From positions 1,431,242 to 1,495,241 of the forward strand of contig NW_027152029.1 of the NCBI RefSeq assembly GCF_004359215.1: a stretch of 64,000 bases of DNA, read 5' to 3'. This stretch comes from Bremia lactucae. Taxonomy: Eukaryota; Oomycota; Peronosporomycetes; Peronosporales; Peronosporaceae. The stretch's first letter is position 1. Each line of letters opens with the position of its first letter. The notes beneath the pieces were generated by a model that had not been told where the DNA came from, did not search any database, and saw only the letters and a program-made list of their open reading frames with translations. Of this stretch, positions 10,356-20,812 are shown in pieces. Position numbers and translations under genes: made by a program.

Positions 10356-11312
10356 ATGATTAACAAGTCCATGCGGTATGAGAATAGTGCGGCGCCTTCG
10401 GCTGCGATTCATGCAACCGCGGGCGATGCATTATTGTCTCTTGCGGCAGGACGTTCCGTCTGCCGTAGTGTCATATTCTCCCGCAACTCTAAATGTTGCA
10501 GGTGCACGTTACGATAGACCACGTGAATGCGACCCCTCTTTAGAGGTCGACTACGAATGCGAGTCTGAAGAAATGGCCGACTCGGGGAGAACAGAACAGT
10601 CGCCTGGTCACTTCTAGAACGCCTTTTTGATCGGTTTTATTTGCTATTTTAAGTTTAATTATTACAATTTCGCTATCGTCAGGCGGCTGACTATGAGCCT
10701 TCGAATGAGGGGGCTTATCCGAGTAGACGTGCTGGTAGCATTCGCTACAGCATGTTCGGTTCCGACGATGAGGATGATTCCTCATCGCCACCACCGTCCC
10801 CCGTGCCGTCACCCGCACATATTTTTGTGCGTGGTGATGACGATGGCGTAAGCCGTCGTAATAAAAGTTCTTGTGGTACCCCTGCTTCAGTGGGTACCAC
10901 TGCGGAGATCGTAGACAATAAAATGTCTCGTCTTGCTCCTGCAAAGAAGCCGTGGCTTCTGCCCGAACAGCTAATTGATAGCTTGTCTGGAGCGACAACT
11001 TCTCACAAAAAAAATTATTTATTTATTGCGACAAACCTACATGGCCTTGATCCCAGCACGAAGAACTTTCGCGCTGAAGAATATTTTTATCTCGAAGGTT
11101 TTCTTAAGCATCGACGGTATAGTGGCAACAATAAGCGAGATAAAGTCTCGCTTATGCAAGCCTGGAGCGCGTTCATTCGCAATGTCAAAGGCATTGGACG
11201 CGAAGCCTGGATTCATAGACTTAACGGCATTTGCGTTAAGTTTGAGAAACGGACTCCAACCGGTGCAAGATACAAATTGCATCGGCTGTCTCGTGAGGCA
11301 TGGAAGTCCTAG
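10356..11312 (+). pseudogene. B-lineage antisense-region ORF (aORF), frameshifted, mosaic B1 left half
   Basis: Starts ATG at 10356 (MINKSMRYENSAAPSAA). An extra G near 10449 shifts the frame, and about 63 foreign bases sit at 10613-10677. The frame then recovers from about 10752 (MFGSDDEDDSSSPPPSP) to a stop at 11312. The product is acidic and Ser/Pro-rich at the N-terminus and basic at the C-terminus (about HRLSREAWKS). It has no zinc knuckle or enzymatic motif. By LTR orientation it lies antisense to the element, next to the 3' LTR. Better preserved relatives are at 32933 (plus) and 35723 (minus). I do not recognise a function; a structural or accessory role is possible. Confidence 0.6.
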
Positions 11313-11473
11313 TTTTTACCAATGGTGTAATTCGCCAACTATAATTCGGTGCATGCGTCTACAACGCATACCCACCCAATTAGAGGGATCATCTAGTTTA
11401 GAGGGGGGGGTGGACTTGCACAAGCAAAGCCATTTCTGGCACATGCTCATCACGCGTCGAAGTTATAAACAAC

Positions 11474-12545
11474 GTGAATGACGTCGATGTCGAAGCAATC
11501 GACATCGAAGATGAGAAAGATCTTATGGCAGTGCGCACAAAGCGCACTGGAAAAGACAAAACAAATGCGTCGGCAGAGGAATTTCTGGTGGCTCGAGAAT
11601 CAGTAATCCGGTTCGTACAGGATTCCATTGCTAACGCAGTGGACCGTCAGAAACGGAACATAGACAAACATGGAAGAGCAAACGTTCTTTCATTTAAAGT
11701 TAATGACCTAGTACTTCTGTCTAGGGTAAGCTTACCTAAGCGTGTAATCACTAATGTGGGTAGCAGTAAACTACAACCCAAGTTCATTGGGCCGTTCCGT
11801 GTACTGCATCGCAGAGGCGATGCGTACACAATAGAATTGCGACGTAGAATGCGAACGCATCCTACGTTTTACGTTGGTCGGCTCCGCCCGTACCATCAGT
11901 GCGTGGTTACATCCGAGGACGGATCTGACCACCTTTTCCAAGAATCCCTGAAAGATTCTTGTGGTCCAAACCAGATTCTCATGCTGAATCTGGAGATTCT
12001 CATGCTGAATCTAAAGATTCTCATGCCGGTTCCGAAGTCCCTCGAAACCGCGATGAGCGGACGACAGCTCATAACGACGAGCGTGATATTTCCGTTCGTA
12101 CTCCAACATGGAGTACGCACCCTTCGAACGGACTTTTAACAAGTCGATATAGTGCTTACCGCGCTCAAGATCAAGTCCCTCCTCCAAATCATAGAGAAAG
12201 TGATCGAGTTTGTCGATTTTCGACTCTAGATCCGACACACAGGTCGGATCTAATTTTCTCTCCTCCGCCACAATCATTGGTGGATTCCCACGGTGGTCAC
12301 CGTTTTCTTGTGGAAAACACCGTGATGTGAAGGGGCAGCGAACGAGTTATCTTGTTCGCTGGCGCGGTTATCCACCTTCACATGACAGCTGGGAGCCTCG
12401 TTCGCAGCTGGTTGTTGACATTGAGGGCCTCGTCCGTCAGTATGACGAGACCTACCCAATGGATCAGAAGGTCCATCGGAAAATACGCGCCCCTGGCGCA
12501 TGTAAATCGGTTGCAAAACGTCAATCGCATCGCGCATCTCGATAG
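11474..12545 (+). pseudogene. Gypsy integrase C-terminus and chromodomain remnant (B1)
   Basis: Plus-strand pol tail. At about 11620-11910 the integrase C-terminal domain reads NDLVLLSRVSLPKR, then KFIGPFRVLHRRGDAYTIEL and THPTFYVGRLRPYH. At about 12330-12450, in a shifted frame, is a chromodomain (SYLVRWRGYPPSHDSWEPRS). The linker between them contains three near-identical 21-base repeats (ATTCTCATGCTGAATCT) at about 11974-12022. Catalytic integrase, RT, RNase H and protease are absent on this strand. Chromodomain integrases steer insertion to marked chromatin in other chromoviruses; this copy is dead. Confidence 0.8.
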
Positions 12546-12649
12546 AGATGCGATTCCTTCCCAGGGCGAAGAAAGGGAATAAACATCTCCTCTCACCCGC
12601 ATTCGTGTTGTCAAATCAACACAGACAGGGACCACCCCACGAGAGGCCG

Positions 12650-13965
12650 CTCCAATTCGGATACGATTGGATTTAACCTCGAAGTATCCTTCGAGGACGC
12701 AATTTACGTGCCCCGTCTTACCATCTGTCGCTTGATGATATGAAGTTGACATAGTCAGCCGTGTTCCGATCTCTCGGAACACGGATTGCCAAAACTCCGC
12801 CGTGAATCATTGGTCTCTATCGGAGACCAGTTCGCGGGATAAAACGTGATATTAAAAACCGTGTCGATAAAGACTTGGGCACAGTCCAAAGCCGTGATCG
12901 ACTCTGGTACTGCAACAAGATGTACCATCTTGCTGAATCTGTCTACAAAAACAAGGATTCAATTGTTTTTGTAATCGTCTTCAGGAAATCCGAAGACGAA
13001 GTCCATAGATACGGACTGCCAACACTCTGACGGAAGTGGCAGAGGTTGGAGAGGTGCACGGGATGAAGGGCTAGGCTTCACCCGTTGTCATGCCTCGCAA
13101 GCGCGAATGTACTTGCGCACGAACTGATACTGGTGGGGCCAGTGAAGGTCGCGACTTACTGTGAGATAAGTTTTTTCACGTCTACGATGCCCACTTGTTG
13201 GTACATCGTAACTCTCATACATGATGCGCAAGCGCAAATCATTGTGAGTTGGGACGACGACACCTGGAATGTCGCCGGCAACGGCTGTGTAGTACAGAAA
13301 GGCGTTGCGTGTTTTGTATCGATCGGATGACGATCGATATAAAGCCGGTAAACCTTTGAATGATTAATTGGATAGATTCATCAGATGATCCATAAAACGC
13401 AGAAGTTATTTATCTTCTGTGTAGGCTTTATTTATGTCATCGAACAACGTTGACGATGGAACACTTTAAATGAGTTGCAACAGTGGGATTATTTTCACTG
13501 TTGGAATGCGCAGCCGGCTTGAAATCGGGTCGGCGTGATTACGCATCAGCGACGACATTAAGTCGTCATGGTCTATATTCCACGGAGTAATTATACTCCG
13601 CGAAGAAGGATAGCCACCTCGCCATTCTTTGCGAGAGGTGTGGGCTATTTACGGCCGTGCGTAATGACGCATGATCCGTACATACGATGAGCGGTCTATC
13701 TCCTCGGAGATAGACCCTAAATTTAGCCTGTGAATATTTCATGGCAATAAGTTCCTTCTCATGCAATGGGTAATTGCGTTCGGCTGGTTGCAGCTGACGC
13801 GATTGGTAACAGATAACGCGCTCCGCGTCGTTTGTATCGTATTGTGTTAACACACAGCCGATTGCAAAATCGCTGGGTCACAGACCACATGGAATGGTCT
13901 GTCTTGATCTACAATCGCTTGTATGGGCGATTGCATCAAGCTTTGCTTGATACCTTCAAAGAAAC
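12650..13965 (-). pseudogene. Gypsy RNase H and integrase core remnant on the minus strand (B1)
   Basis: From about 13965 leftwards: the end of RT and start of RNase H (AIVDQDRPFHVVCD, then GCVLTQYD read across stops), RNase H proper at 13853-13566 (ERVICYQSRQLQPAERNYPLHEKE, a family hallmark, cited only in part; then ARWLSFFAEYNYSVEYRP), and degraded integrase core to about 12650 (RELVSDRD, then RLTMSTSYHQATDGKT). The orientation is opposite to the integrase tail at 11474-12545. The piece is bounded by a direct repeat of about 60 bases (12583 and 13966). Confidence 0.8.
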
Positions 13966-14955
13966 GCATCTCCTATCACCCGCATTCGTGTTGTCAAACC
14001 AACACGGACAGGGACCACCCGACGTGAGGAATGGAAGTCCTGCCTTTCCAGACAACCGAAGCAATTTAAATCTTGCACCGGTTGGAGTTCGTTTTTTAAA
14101 CTTAACGCGAATCGCGTTAAGTCTTTGAAGCCAGGCTTTGCGCTCAATGTCTTTGACATTGCGAATAAAAGAGTTCCAGGCTTGCATCACCGAGACTTTA
14201 TCTTGTTTGTTGTTGCCACTGTACCGTCGATGCTTAAAAATACATCGAGATAAAAACCTTCTTGAGCGCGAAAGTTCTTTGCGCTGGGATCAAGGCCATC
14301 AAGCTCTGTCGCAATGGAAAAGTGATGTTTAGTGTGAGGAGTAGTCTGTCGAAAGAAGCTACTGACTAGCCGTTCGGGCATAAAGCTACGGCGTCTTAAC
14401 AGGGGCAAGACGAAACATTTTAATGTCAGCACTCCCCTGAGTGGCTCCCATTGAAGTAGGGCTACCACAAGAACTTTTATTACGATGGCTTACGCTATCG
14501 TCATCACCACGCACAGGAATAGGTGCGGGTGACGGCACGGATGACGACTGTAGATGAGAAATCATCCTCATCGACAGAACCAAACATGCTATAGCGAATG
14601 CTATTAGCACGACTACCCGATTGAGCTCCCTTATTCAAAGGCTCATAGTCAGCCGCCTGACGACGTTCAGGCGACTGTTCCACTCTCCAGAGTCGACCAT
14701 CTCGTCTGACTCGCGTTCGTTGTCGTCCGCCAAAGAAAGGTCGCATTGACGTCGTGACTCACCACGTGCACCCGCTACATTTAGTGTTGCGGGAGAAGAT
14801 GATACTACGGCAGACGCCCTGTCTACAGCAAGAGACAATAATGCGTCGTCCGCGGCTGCATGAACCGCAGTCGAAGGTTCCGCACTATTCGCTAACCGCA
14901 TGGACTCATTATTCAAGCAATAGAATTGTAAGTGATGGTTCTGACCAATCAACAT
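13936..14955 (-). pseudogene. B-lineage aORF, second copy on the minus strand (B1)
   Basis: Same protein family as 10356-11312 but a different subfamily (SMRLANSAEPSTAVHAAA), broken by several frameshifts. The frames are 14955-14635, 14610-14386, 14468-14187 and 14190-13936. It reads inward from the LTR at 15034 and converges with the plus-strand chromodomain, the arrangement expected for an antisense ORF upstream of a 3' LTR. Confidence 0.6.
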
Positions 14956-15033
14956 CGTTTTCAATTATGTGGTCTTATAGTGACCACTCTATTTAATGAC
15001 AGTCAGTGTGATTGTCGTTTAAGGAAGGAGTGA

Positions 15034-15473
15034 TGTAACGGGGTTTATCGTTACATGAAATTAGCACTTAAAGGTAGTAAATTAATATATTATCGAAAAG
15101 GTAGATAGTAGTTGGAGAATATTACTGTGCATAGTAATATTCGAAAAGCTTATCCATTGGTAGATGTCGGCCGTTATATCTACTTGCTCCGCGGTCCAGT
15201 CAGCACTGGACGCGCGCAAAGAGAGAGACAGATAAGACTTATTACATGTTTGGTATTAGTTTATAATTAAGTTAGTGTTAAGCTGAAAGAAACAGAAGAA
15301 CTTAATTATATAAAATACATATTACTTTTAACCCTCTTAAAAGCAAGTGTTTTAAAGAGAGTCTTTCTCTGCACGTAATAGTGTACGTGAAGTGACGCGA
15401 GGCACCACTCGCACTGCTTCAGTGTGAAGTAGCTTTGTAGTGAAGCAGTACAAGTCGGCAGTGCCTCGTTGAA
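15034..15473 (+). mobile_element. B-lineage LTR, right end of mosaic B1
   Basis: Begins TGTAACGGGG at 15034 and ends near 15473 with a decayed edge (GTGCCTCGTTGAA for GTGCCCCGTTACA). It is opposite in orientation to the left LTR at 9319, so B1 has inverted LTRs and no matching target duplication. Nearly identical to 35802-36241. Confidence 0.8.
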
Positions 15474-16235
15474 TGTAACCAAAAAACGCTATCGTTACCA
15501 GCCAAGGATAAAGCGTTGAATCGATGTCAAGGAATACCGAGAAAACATCGCTTCTGATAAAAATCTGTTGCTTATTACAAATGCAGGAACAAGCGGAACT
15601 TCAAACAATTTCATCACCGTTCATAAAAAGATGCCTGTTTTGTCCAGTGCTTCAGCATACGCGTTTCATCAATCACCTTTTTGCCGATGTTTTCTTCGCA
15701 GCCTAATAATCATTATCAAAACAAGAGGCGACGTACCAGTTTATTTTTGTGAAAAAGCATTAGTTATTGACAGTTTCCTGCAAAAAAATATTTGTCAGGA
15801 TAAAAAATCTTTAGGCGGCCGAATTCTCTCCGGCCTAGGAAAAGGCCAAAATTTGAAAGACTTTTTTTGCGATGCCGTTGCTCCATGAACAGTTGAGATT
15901 ATAACAATCCGAGACTTGTGGAGGGAAGCTTAGGGCATATTCTTTGTTTTCAAAGGCTTCATTTCTATGTAATTTGTATCCAGGCCAAGCCTTAGCGATT
16001 TTTGAAGGGCCACTTAAGTTGCTGGTTTTAAGTTTGATGCACTGTACAGAATTACAGAAATATTGTCTTTTTGTAGTTCTGAATTACTAGTTCCAAAAGG
16101 TTCTACGAACCCTGAATCCTTGTACAAGCTTGTACGACTCACTGAGCTGAAAAACCTATAAGTTCTATCGAACTAAGCGACTCTTTGAGTCTATAAGTCT
16201 TCCTGTGACATATGGAGCAAGGTAGCTCCGCTACA
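15474..16235 (+). repeat. Shared unknown segment and presumed 5' LTR of Gypsy A1
   Basis: 15474-15900 is a stretch I do not recognise; its open frames (for example 15568-15888) show no domain. It recurs almost unchanged at 36242-36660. About 15905-16235 is the presumed 5' LTR of A1. It ends CTACA, shares GAGTCTATAAGTCTTCCT and GGAGCAAGGTAGCTCCGCT with the LTR at 49266-49722, and is followed after two bases by a primer-binding site. The LTR start is not resolved. Confidence 0.45.
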
Positions 16236-16237
16236 GC

Positions 16238-16249
16238 TGGTAGCACTTG
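16238..16249 (+). other. Primer-binding site of Gypsy A1
   Basis: TGGTAGCACTTG two bases after the LTR end at 16235. The same 12-mer with the same two-base spacing lies next to the LTR of element C (55174-55185, minus) and at 37007-37018 in A2. TGG is the complement of a tRNA CCA end. I cannot name the primer tRNA. Confidence 0.65.
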
Positions 16250-16313
16250 TAGTTAATCTTCGCCTGAGTCTTTATAAGACTAAGCCTCCGCTGAAATGAC
16301 CTTTTTCCAGAAC

Positions 16314-17247
16314 TTTCAGGGGCAAAACGCGCAGCGTTTAAGAAGCTCAAAACCTTGTTTGGGCCAGAACGCATTAAGTTCATCATGTCCCAGGAACCAG
16401 AGGTTCTGGAGGCAAGGCTTGAGGCCTTTATGCAGAACAAATCCTCTCTTATTGGAAAGGTCCATGACGACTTAGCGGCATCTATGCCGACTCGGTACAT
16501 TTCTGTACCTGACTTAGAGTCTAAGGCTCGCCCTCTTGTTGTCAGATTTAACAAAGTTAAGGGTAAAGAGAGAAAAAAACTCCTATTTTGGATCAAGCAT
16601 GTTTGCACCGCCTAATCAGGCTTTGCGTATGCGATCACGGCTCATAGCGACTCGTCAGGGTAAACGAACCCTAGCAGACTTTGTCTACGAGTTGAAAACT
16701 CTAATTGCTACTATGCATTATGATCCGGTGCAAGAAGCAATTGTAGTAACCGTCTTTATGGGGGGTCTCATTGAGAGTGTTGCCCGGACAGAATTGTTCC
16801 GATCCAATCCTGTTACTTTCGAAGAGGCAGTTACCATAGCGCTACGCACTGAATTCGACTCCATGTCCTATCGTGTTAGCAACCGCGTTTACCGTACAAC
16901 TTCTCCGAGCACATCGAAATCGTCTAATAGACCAAAATCCATGGATTTAAGCCTCGTGACGAAAGAAAAGGAGCACTTCAAGCTGTGGAACAGCATAGAA
17001 ATATCCGCAAATGTTATATGTGCGGAAGCTCGAAGCACTTACGCCTGGCTTGTTCCCATTGCAACGCGTGCAAAGCTCGAAAAAGGAACAATACCGGCTT
17101 ATACCTGTAATCTGGAACGGTGCGGGAAAATGTCGATACCCAGAACGTGCGGGGCGCCCTACTGGGGAAGACCTAGGTTCTGTTGCGCCTCTAAAAGGTA
17201 AGAGTAAGCCGGATATTTCCTCAATTAGCTCGGTAGACATGGCTTAA
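16314..17247 (+). pseudogene. Gag of Gypsy A1, with CCHC zinc knuckle
   Basis: Capsid region from about 16314 (AKRAAFKKLKTLFGPERIKF). The reading shifts frame near 16600 into FAPPNQALRMRSRL and FVYELKTLIATMHYDPVQEA, typical retrotransposon gag. Another shift near 16960 leads to the nucleocapsid knuckle CYMCGSSKHLRLAC (C-x2-C-x4-H-x4-C) at about 17009-17050. The frames are broken at least twice, so no gag can be made from this copy. The 37128-38061 copy is near-identical and also broken. Confidence 0.85.
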
Positions 17248-17304
17248 GGCGTGAGTACAAGCCTGGCTTGTTAGTCGCTCAAGGGACTGTAAAGGGCTTT
17301 AATA

Positions 17305-17792
17305 AGCCATGGTCAATTTTATTGACACAAGGGCGTCTTGCAATTATGCTTAACGTCTTTCCCTTGATGAGAATCAGCAATATGTTGAGGCGCGTAAAGC
17401 GCATGAAAGGCACAAAAGGGATATAATCACTGTTCGCTTAGCGACTGGGAGTTTGTGTCACTGTTCCTAAAGTTCCGTTGAACTTAGGTATGAAGTTTCT
17501 GGTCTTTGACAGTATGGTACGCTGTCTCGTCCTTATTTTGGATGCCAGATATGATCTCATCCTGAACATTGCCTGGCTTAAACGCCATGATCAATGGATC
17601 GATTGGAGGTCTAAGACCTTAGGCGCAATGCGCAATGTTCCTAGCAAATCTTTGAAGAGTCATGAACCCACATTTGTTAGGCATCAGGAAGCGCTATTGG
17701 CGCGAATCATTGACCGAATCTGTCAGCGTTTAGACATTGGAATGTCTAAGTATATGAACTCCAATGATAAAAACACTAACTCTCAGAATTAG
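17305..17792 (+). pseudogene. Aspartic protease remnant of Gypsy A1
   Basis: At about 17314 the frame reads NFIDTRASCNY, matching the D-[ST]-G-[AS] active site of retroviral-type proteases but with Arg for Gly. The body continues in another frame at 17478-17792 (LVLILDARYDLILNIAWLKRHDQWIDW), equivalent to the ...DVILGMDWL... strand of the family. A GTAAAG-type hinge is not visible. Inactive by frameshift and by the active-site change. Confidence 0.7.
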
Positions 17793-17912
17793 TGTTTAGG
17801 GTTTTTTAGCCCAACTCAGAAATGGGGGTGGAACGGCATGCGCTCCGTCGAGTGACACTCGTTGCAATACTAATTCACTGAATGCTAAAAGCATTGTAGG
17901 CCTAGGCTGAGT

Positions 17913-18152
17913 CATCAAGGGTATAATATCCCAGAGACACGTGGAGATGCACGTCTGAATCCACCGAGTAAGGTCGGCCGCGGTAGGACCATACTGACTG
18001 TCAGTCATGACACTATTAGCAGGTTGCCAGGGCATCAAGAGATCAATATCCCCGGTATACGTGGAGTGGTGCGTCTAAGCCCACCGAGTGTGGTCGACCG
18101 AGGTGGCACCATATTGAGTGTCACTACTGACACTATTGGCGGTTCGCCAGGG
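17913..18152 (+). repeat. 120-bp tandem duplication in Gypsy A1
   Basis: Two head-to-tail 120-base units, 17913-18032 and 18033-18152, both starting CATCAAG and ending CCAGGG. The first matches the single unit of A2 (about 38727-38846) almost perfectly. The second is clearly diverged from it and continues into the diverged downstream part of A1. Confidence 0.9.
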
Positions 18153-18769
18153 CATTTGTGTAAAAAAACACTTTTAATGCACGCAAAGCGACACGTAAAA
18201 CGTTCGCTGGATAAGGAAGTTGATTTACCTGACTCCTTGTCGGATGTCGAATTAGACACCATGCCTGACGTAGAACCAATACAGGCTGGAAAATTCGGAG
18301 ACAAGAATGTCCCGGCCTCTAAGAGGCGTATTGTCTCTACTCCAAGACAGGGGATACGCGAAGCGTTTACACCCTCCACAAAGTAATACGAGTGAGCAAA
18401 TACACACGCTTGTAAATGGTTTAACCGGTAACATTGAGGGAGAAATTAGCCTTGCGGCAATCCCTTCGATACGTGCTCTTTAGAGCTAGACGAAATGTCT
18501 ATTGATGAGTGCGGTCGAGCCTTATAAACTGGCGACTTATCTGAGATGGTGGTCAGTCGACCAACAATAGAGCCAAACTCTTCGTCACTTCTAGACGAAG
18601 CTGTTCTGGATGACACAAAGCTGCACTTAGTCCGCGGAGTGGGTCGTCGATCCTTAAAAATCCTTTGGGTCCATGAAATTCCTTGATTAAGGAATTCCAG
18701 GATGTGGTATGTACCAATCCACCATCTCTTTTACCTCCGGATAGAGGTGTTCGTCATGAAATTGACTTC

Positions 18770-19625
18770 GTCCCGGCAACCGAATATTGTGTCAACGACA
18801 GTGGCCTTTACCAAGTGAACAGTGTAAAGTGATTGGCGATTTCTTCCGTGCTAAGCACGAGGCTGGAATGGTACGAGAGAGCAAATGTCCTCATTCGACA
18901 CCGACATTATGTGTCAAAAAGCGAAATGGTAAATGGCGCATTGTACATGCTTATAATAAGCTTAATGCTGCCACTATACCAGCACAAACCCCCATTCCTA
19001 AAAAGGATGTTCTTCAGAACAATATAGTGGGATGTACAATGACTTTTTTTCATGACATTTTTGCCCATAGTCGTGCGGAGCAGGCTCGGTCGGATATGGA
19101 AAACCATTTAGATTATTTGCGCGCAGTGCTCGAGTGTATGCGCGCAAATAAATTGTATACCAATGCATCTAAATGCTTTTCTGGCGCAGACGAAATTCCT
19201 TTCTTAGGCTGCTTCATTAAGAAGCGACGCCTTAAGGTGATGCTAAGGTAAAAGACTTAGTATATTGTCCGGCCCCTAAAACCGAAAGGATTTGCATTAG
19301 TGATTGGGTCTCGCCAATTTTTTTCACAGATATAGCGAAAATTACGTTGATATTGCTAGGCACTATCTAATTTCCTAAAAAAAGGATACAGAAAGGTGCT
19401 GGACTAGCACCGAACATAATGTGTTTCAAGTAGTTAAGGTTAGTCTTATCCATGCCCCGATTCTGACACTGCCGAATCCAAATTGGCCTTTCAGTGTCGT
19501 CTGTGACGCATCAGATTTTGCCATAGATTTGAAGTACGAATCCTCTATGAGGCACCCGATACTGTCCTTGGTGGTCATCTCGGTAAAAAACGTCTTTTTA
19601 TTGATCGCTAGCAATCAAGAGAAAA
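18770..19625 (+). pseudogene. Deleted RT/RNase H/integrase remnants of Gypsy A1
   Basis: 18787-19040 encodes the RT fingers (WPLPSEQCKVIGDFFRAKHE, then CVKKRNGKWRIVHAYNKLNA). It then jumps over the first catalytic Asp region straight to the YxDD motif at about 19045-19056, which reads FFHD instead of YFDD, and to LECMRANKLYTNASKC. 19421-19530 holds LTLPNPNWPFSVVCDASDFA (start of RNase H). That is fused directly to integrase zinc-domain sequence near 19540 (a YESSMRH-type match to YEEHDNTLGGHLG). At least two internal deletions; dead copy. Confidence 0.8.
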
Positions 19626-20288
19626 TATTAATTGCTTCACGTTTATCCATTTTACTATGATGCAATCGCAAAACAATGAAATATTTTTGTTAGCAGCGAA
19701 GAGTTACGGTCTCATCAATTTACGAGAAAGCTAAGCAGAGCAACGGGTAGTCTTTTGTGAAATTGTCGACCAGAACGGCGGACAATCAAAACGCGAAATG
19801 AAGCAAATTTTGAAAAGCCGATTACAACACAAAGTCTTATCGAATGTAAGAAATTCAGGTCACCCCTCTTTCTACGATGTCCGCTAATTCTCTAGATCAT
19901 CGCAACACATTATGGCAAGGCCGATTGCAACAGTAGAATGCTAGCGAATAATGATCGGTTGTTCATCACTTTTAATTCTAATTACGCTACTCGGCCCACT
20001 TAATAATTTCATCTGGTGTAACCATAACTATAGAACTGACAAAAGATAAAGTCAATTCGAAAAGTAAATGTTGTTGTTATATGCATCAGCGATGCTGATG
20101 TGTGAGGTCCAGGAGGATAAGGAGAAAAAAAGGAAAAATAATAATTGCATGTTGCTTCGGGCGTGTGACGTTAATTAGCGTAAGGTGCCGTGAGCAGCGA
20201 AGAAAGAGGCCTACGAGGTGGATTGCATAATGCTACGGTGGTTTTTTTAGACTTAAATCGCATATTGGGATCGCTAAGCTGGTCATGA
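19626..20288. other. Decayed sequence between Gypsy A1 and the solo LTR
   Basis: About 660 bases without a convincing gene. Traces of element A may extend to about 19750. The remainder is AT-rich, with a purine run near 20110-20140. No RNA gene seen. Confidence 0.5.
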
Positions 20289-20293
20289 TCTGA

Positions 20294-20745
20294 TTTAACG
20301 GGGCACTACGACTTGTACTGCTTCAGTACAAGTCCACTTCGCACTGCTTCAGTTGCGAGTGGTGCCTTACGTTATTTCACGTACACTAGTACGTGCAGAG
20401 GAAGACTCTCTTTAAGGTAACTAGCTTAAAGAGGGTCAAATGAAAAATGTATTATTATAATTAAGTGTCTCTCTTTCTATCTTGTAAATGCTAACTTAAT
20501 TATTATCTGATACTAAACATGTAACTGAATTCTTATTTTTATCTTGTCTGTATCTCTCTTTGTTTATCTCTACAGCTGATTAGTCTGCGGAATAAATAGA
20601 TATAACGGTCTATACCTATTTATGGATACTAATACTGAACATTACTATATAAAGTAATATCCTCTAAATGTTATCTACCTTTTAGATAATATATTATTTA
20701 ACAACCTTTAAGTGTTAATTTTATGTAGCGATACACCCCGTTACA
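20294..20745 (-). mobile_element. Solo LTR with 5-bp target duplication TCTGA, 67 bp upstream of NKAP
   Basis: 452 bases from TTTAACGGGG (one change from TGTAACGGGG) to CCCCGTTACA, flanked by TCTGA at 20289-20293 and 20746-20750. Same subfamily as the nested LTR at 4305. There is no internal region. Its edge lies only 67 bases before the ATG of the NKAP-like gene, so it occupies the expected promoter position and may supply or disrupt promoter elements. Confidence 0.95.
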
Positions 20746-20812
20746 TCTGACGTCTTGTTGAATACCCTCCATAGATAATATTTTGATGTTTTATTGAATT
20801 CCGAAGAGATAA

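Noticed and set aside
10540..10998. 152-codon minus-strand ORF
   Set aside because: It is the reverse of the plus-strand acidic aORF; composition (His/Arg runs opposite Asp/Ser repeats) shows it is a shadow.
9319..15473. B1 as a true foldback transposon with giant inverted repeats
   Set aside because: The two arms are different subfamilies and do not match end to end; inverted LTRs plus rearranged pol explain it better.
15568..15888. 106-codon ORF repeated at 36336
   Set aside because: Its end differs between the two copies because of a one-base change in an A run, and no domain is visible; treated as unassigned sequence.
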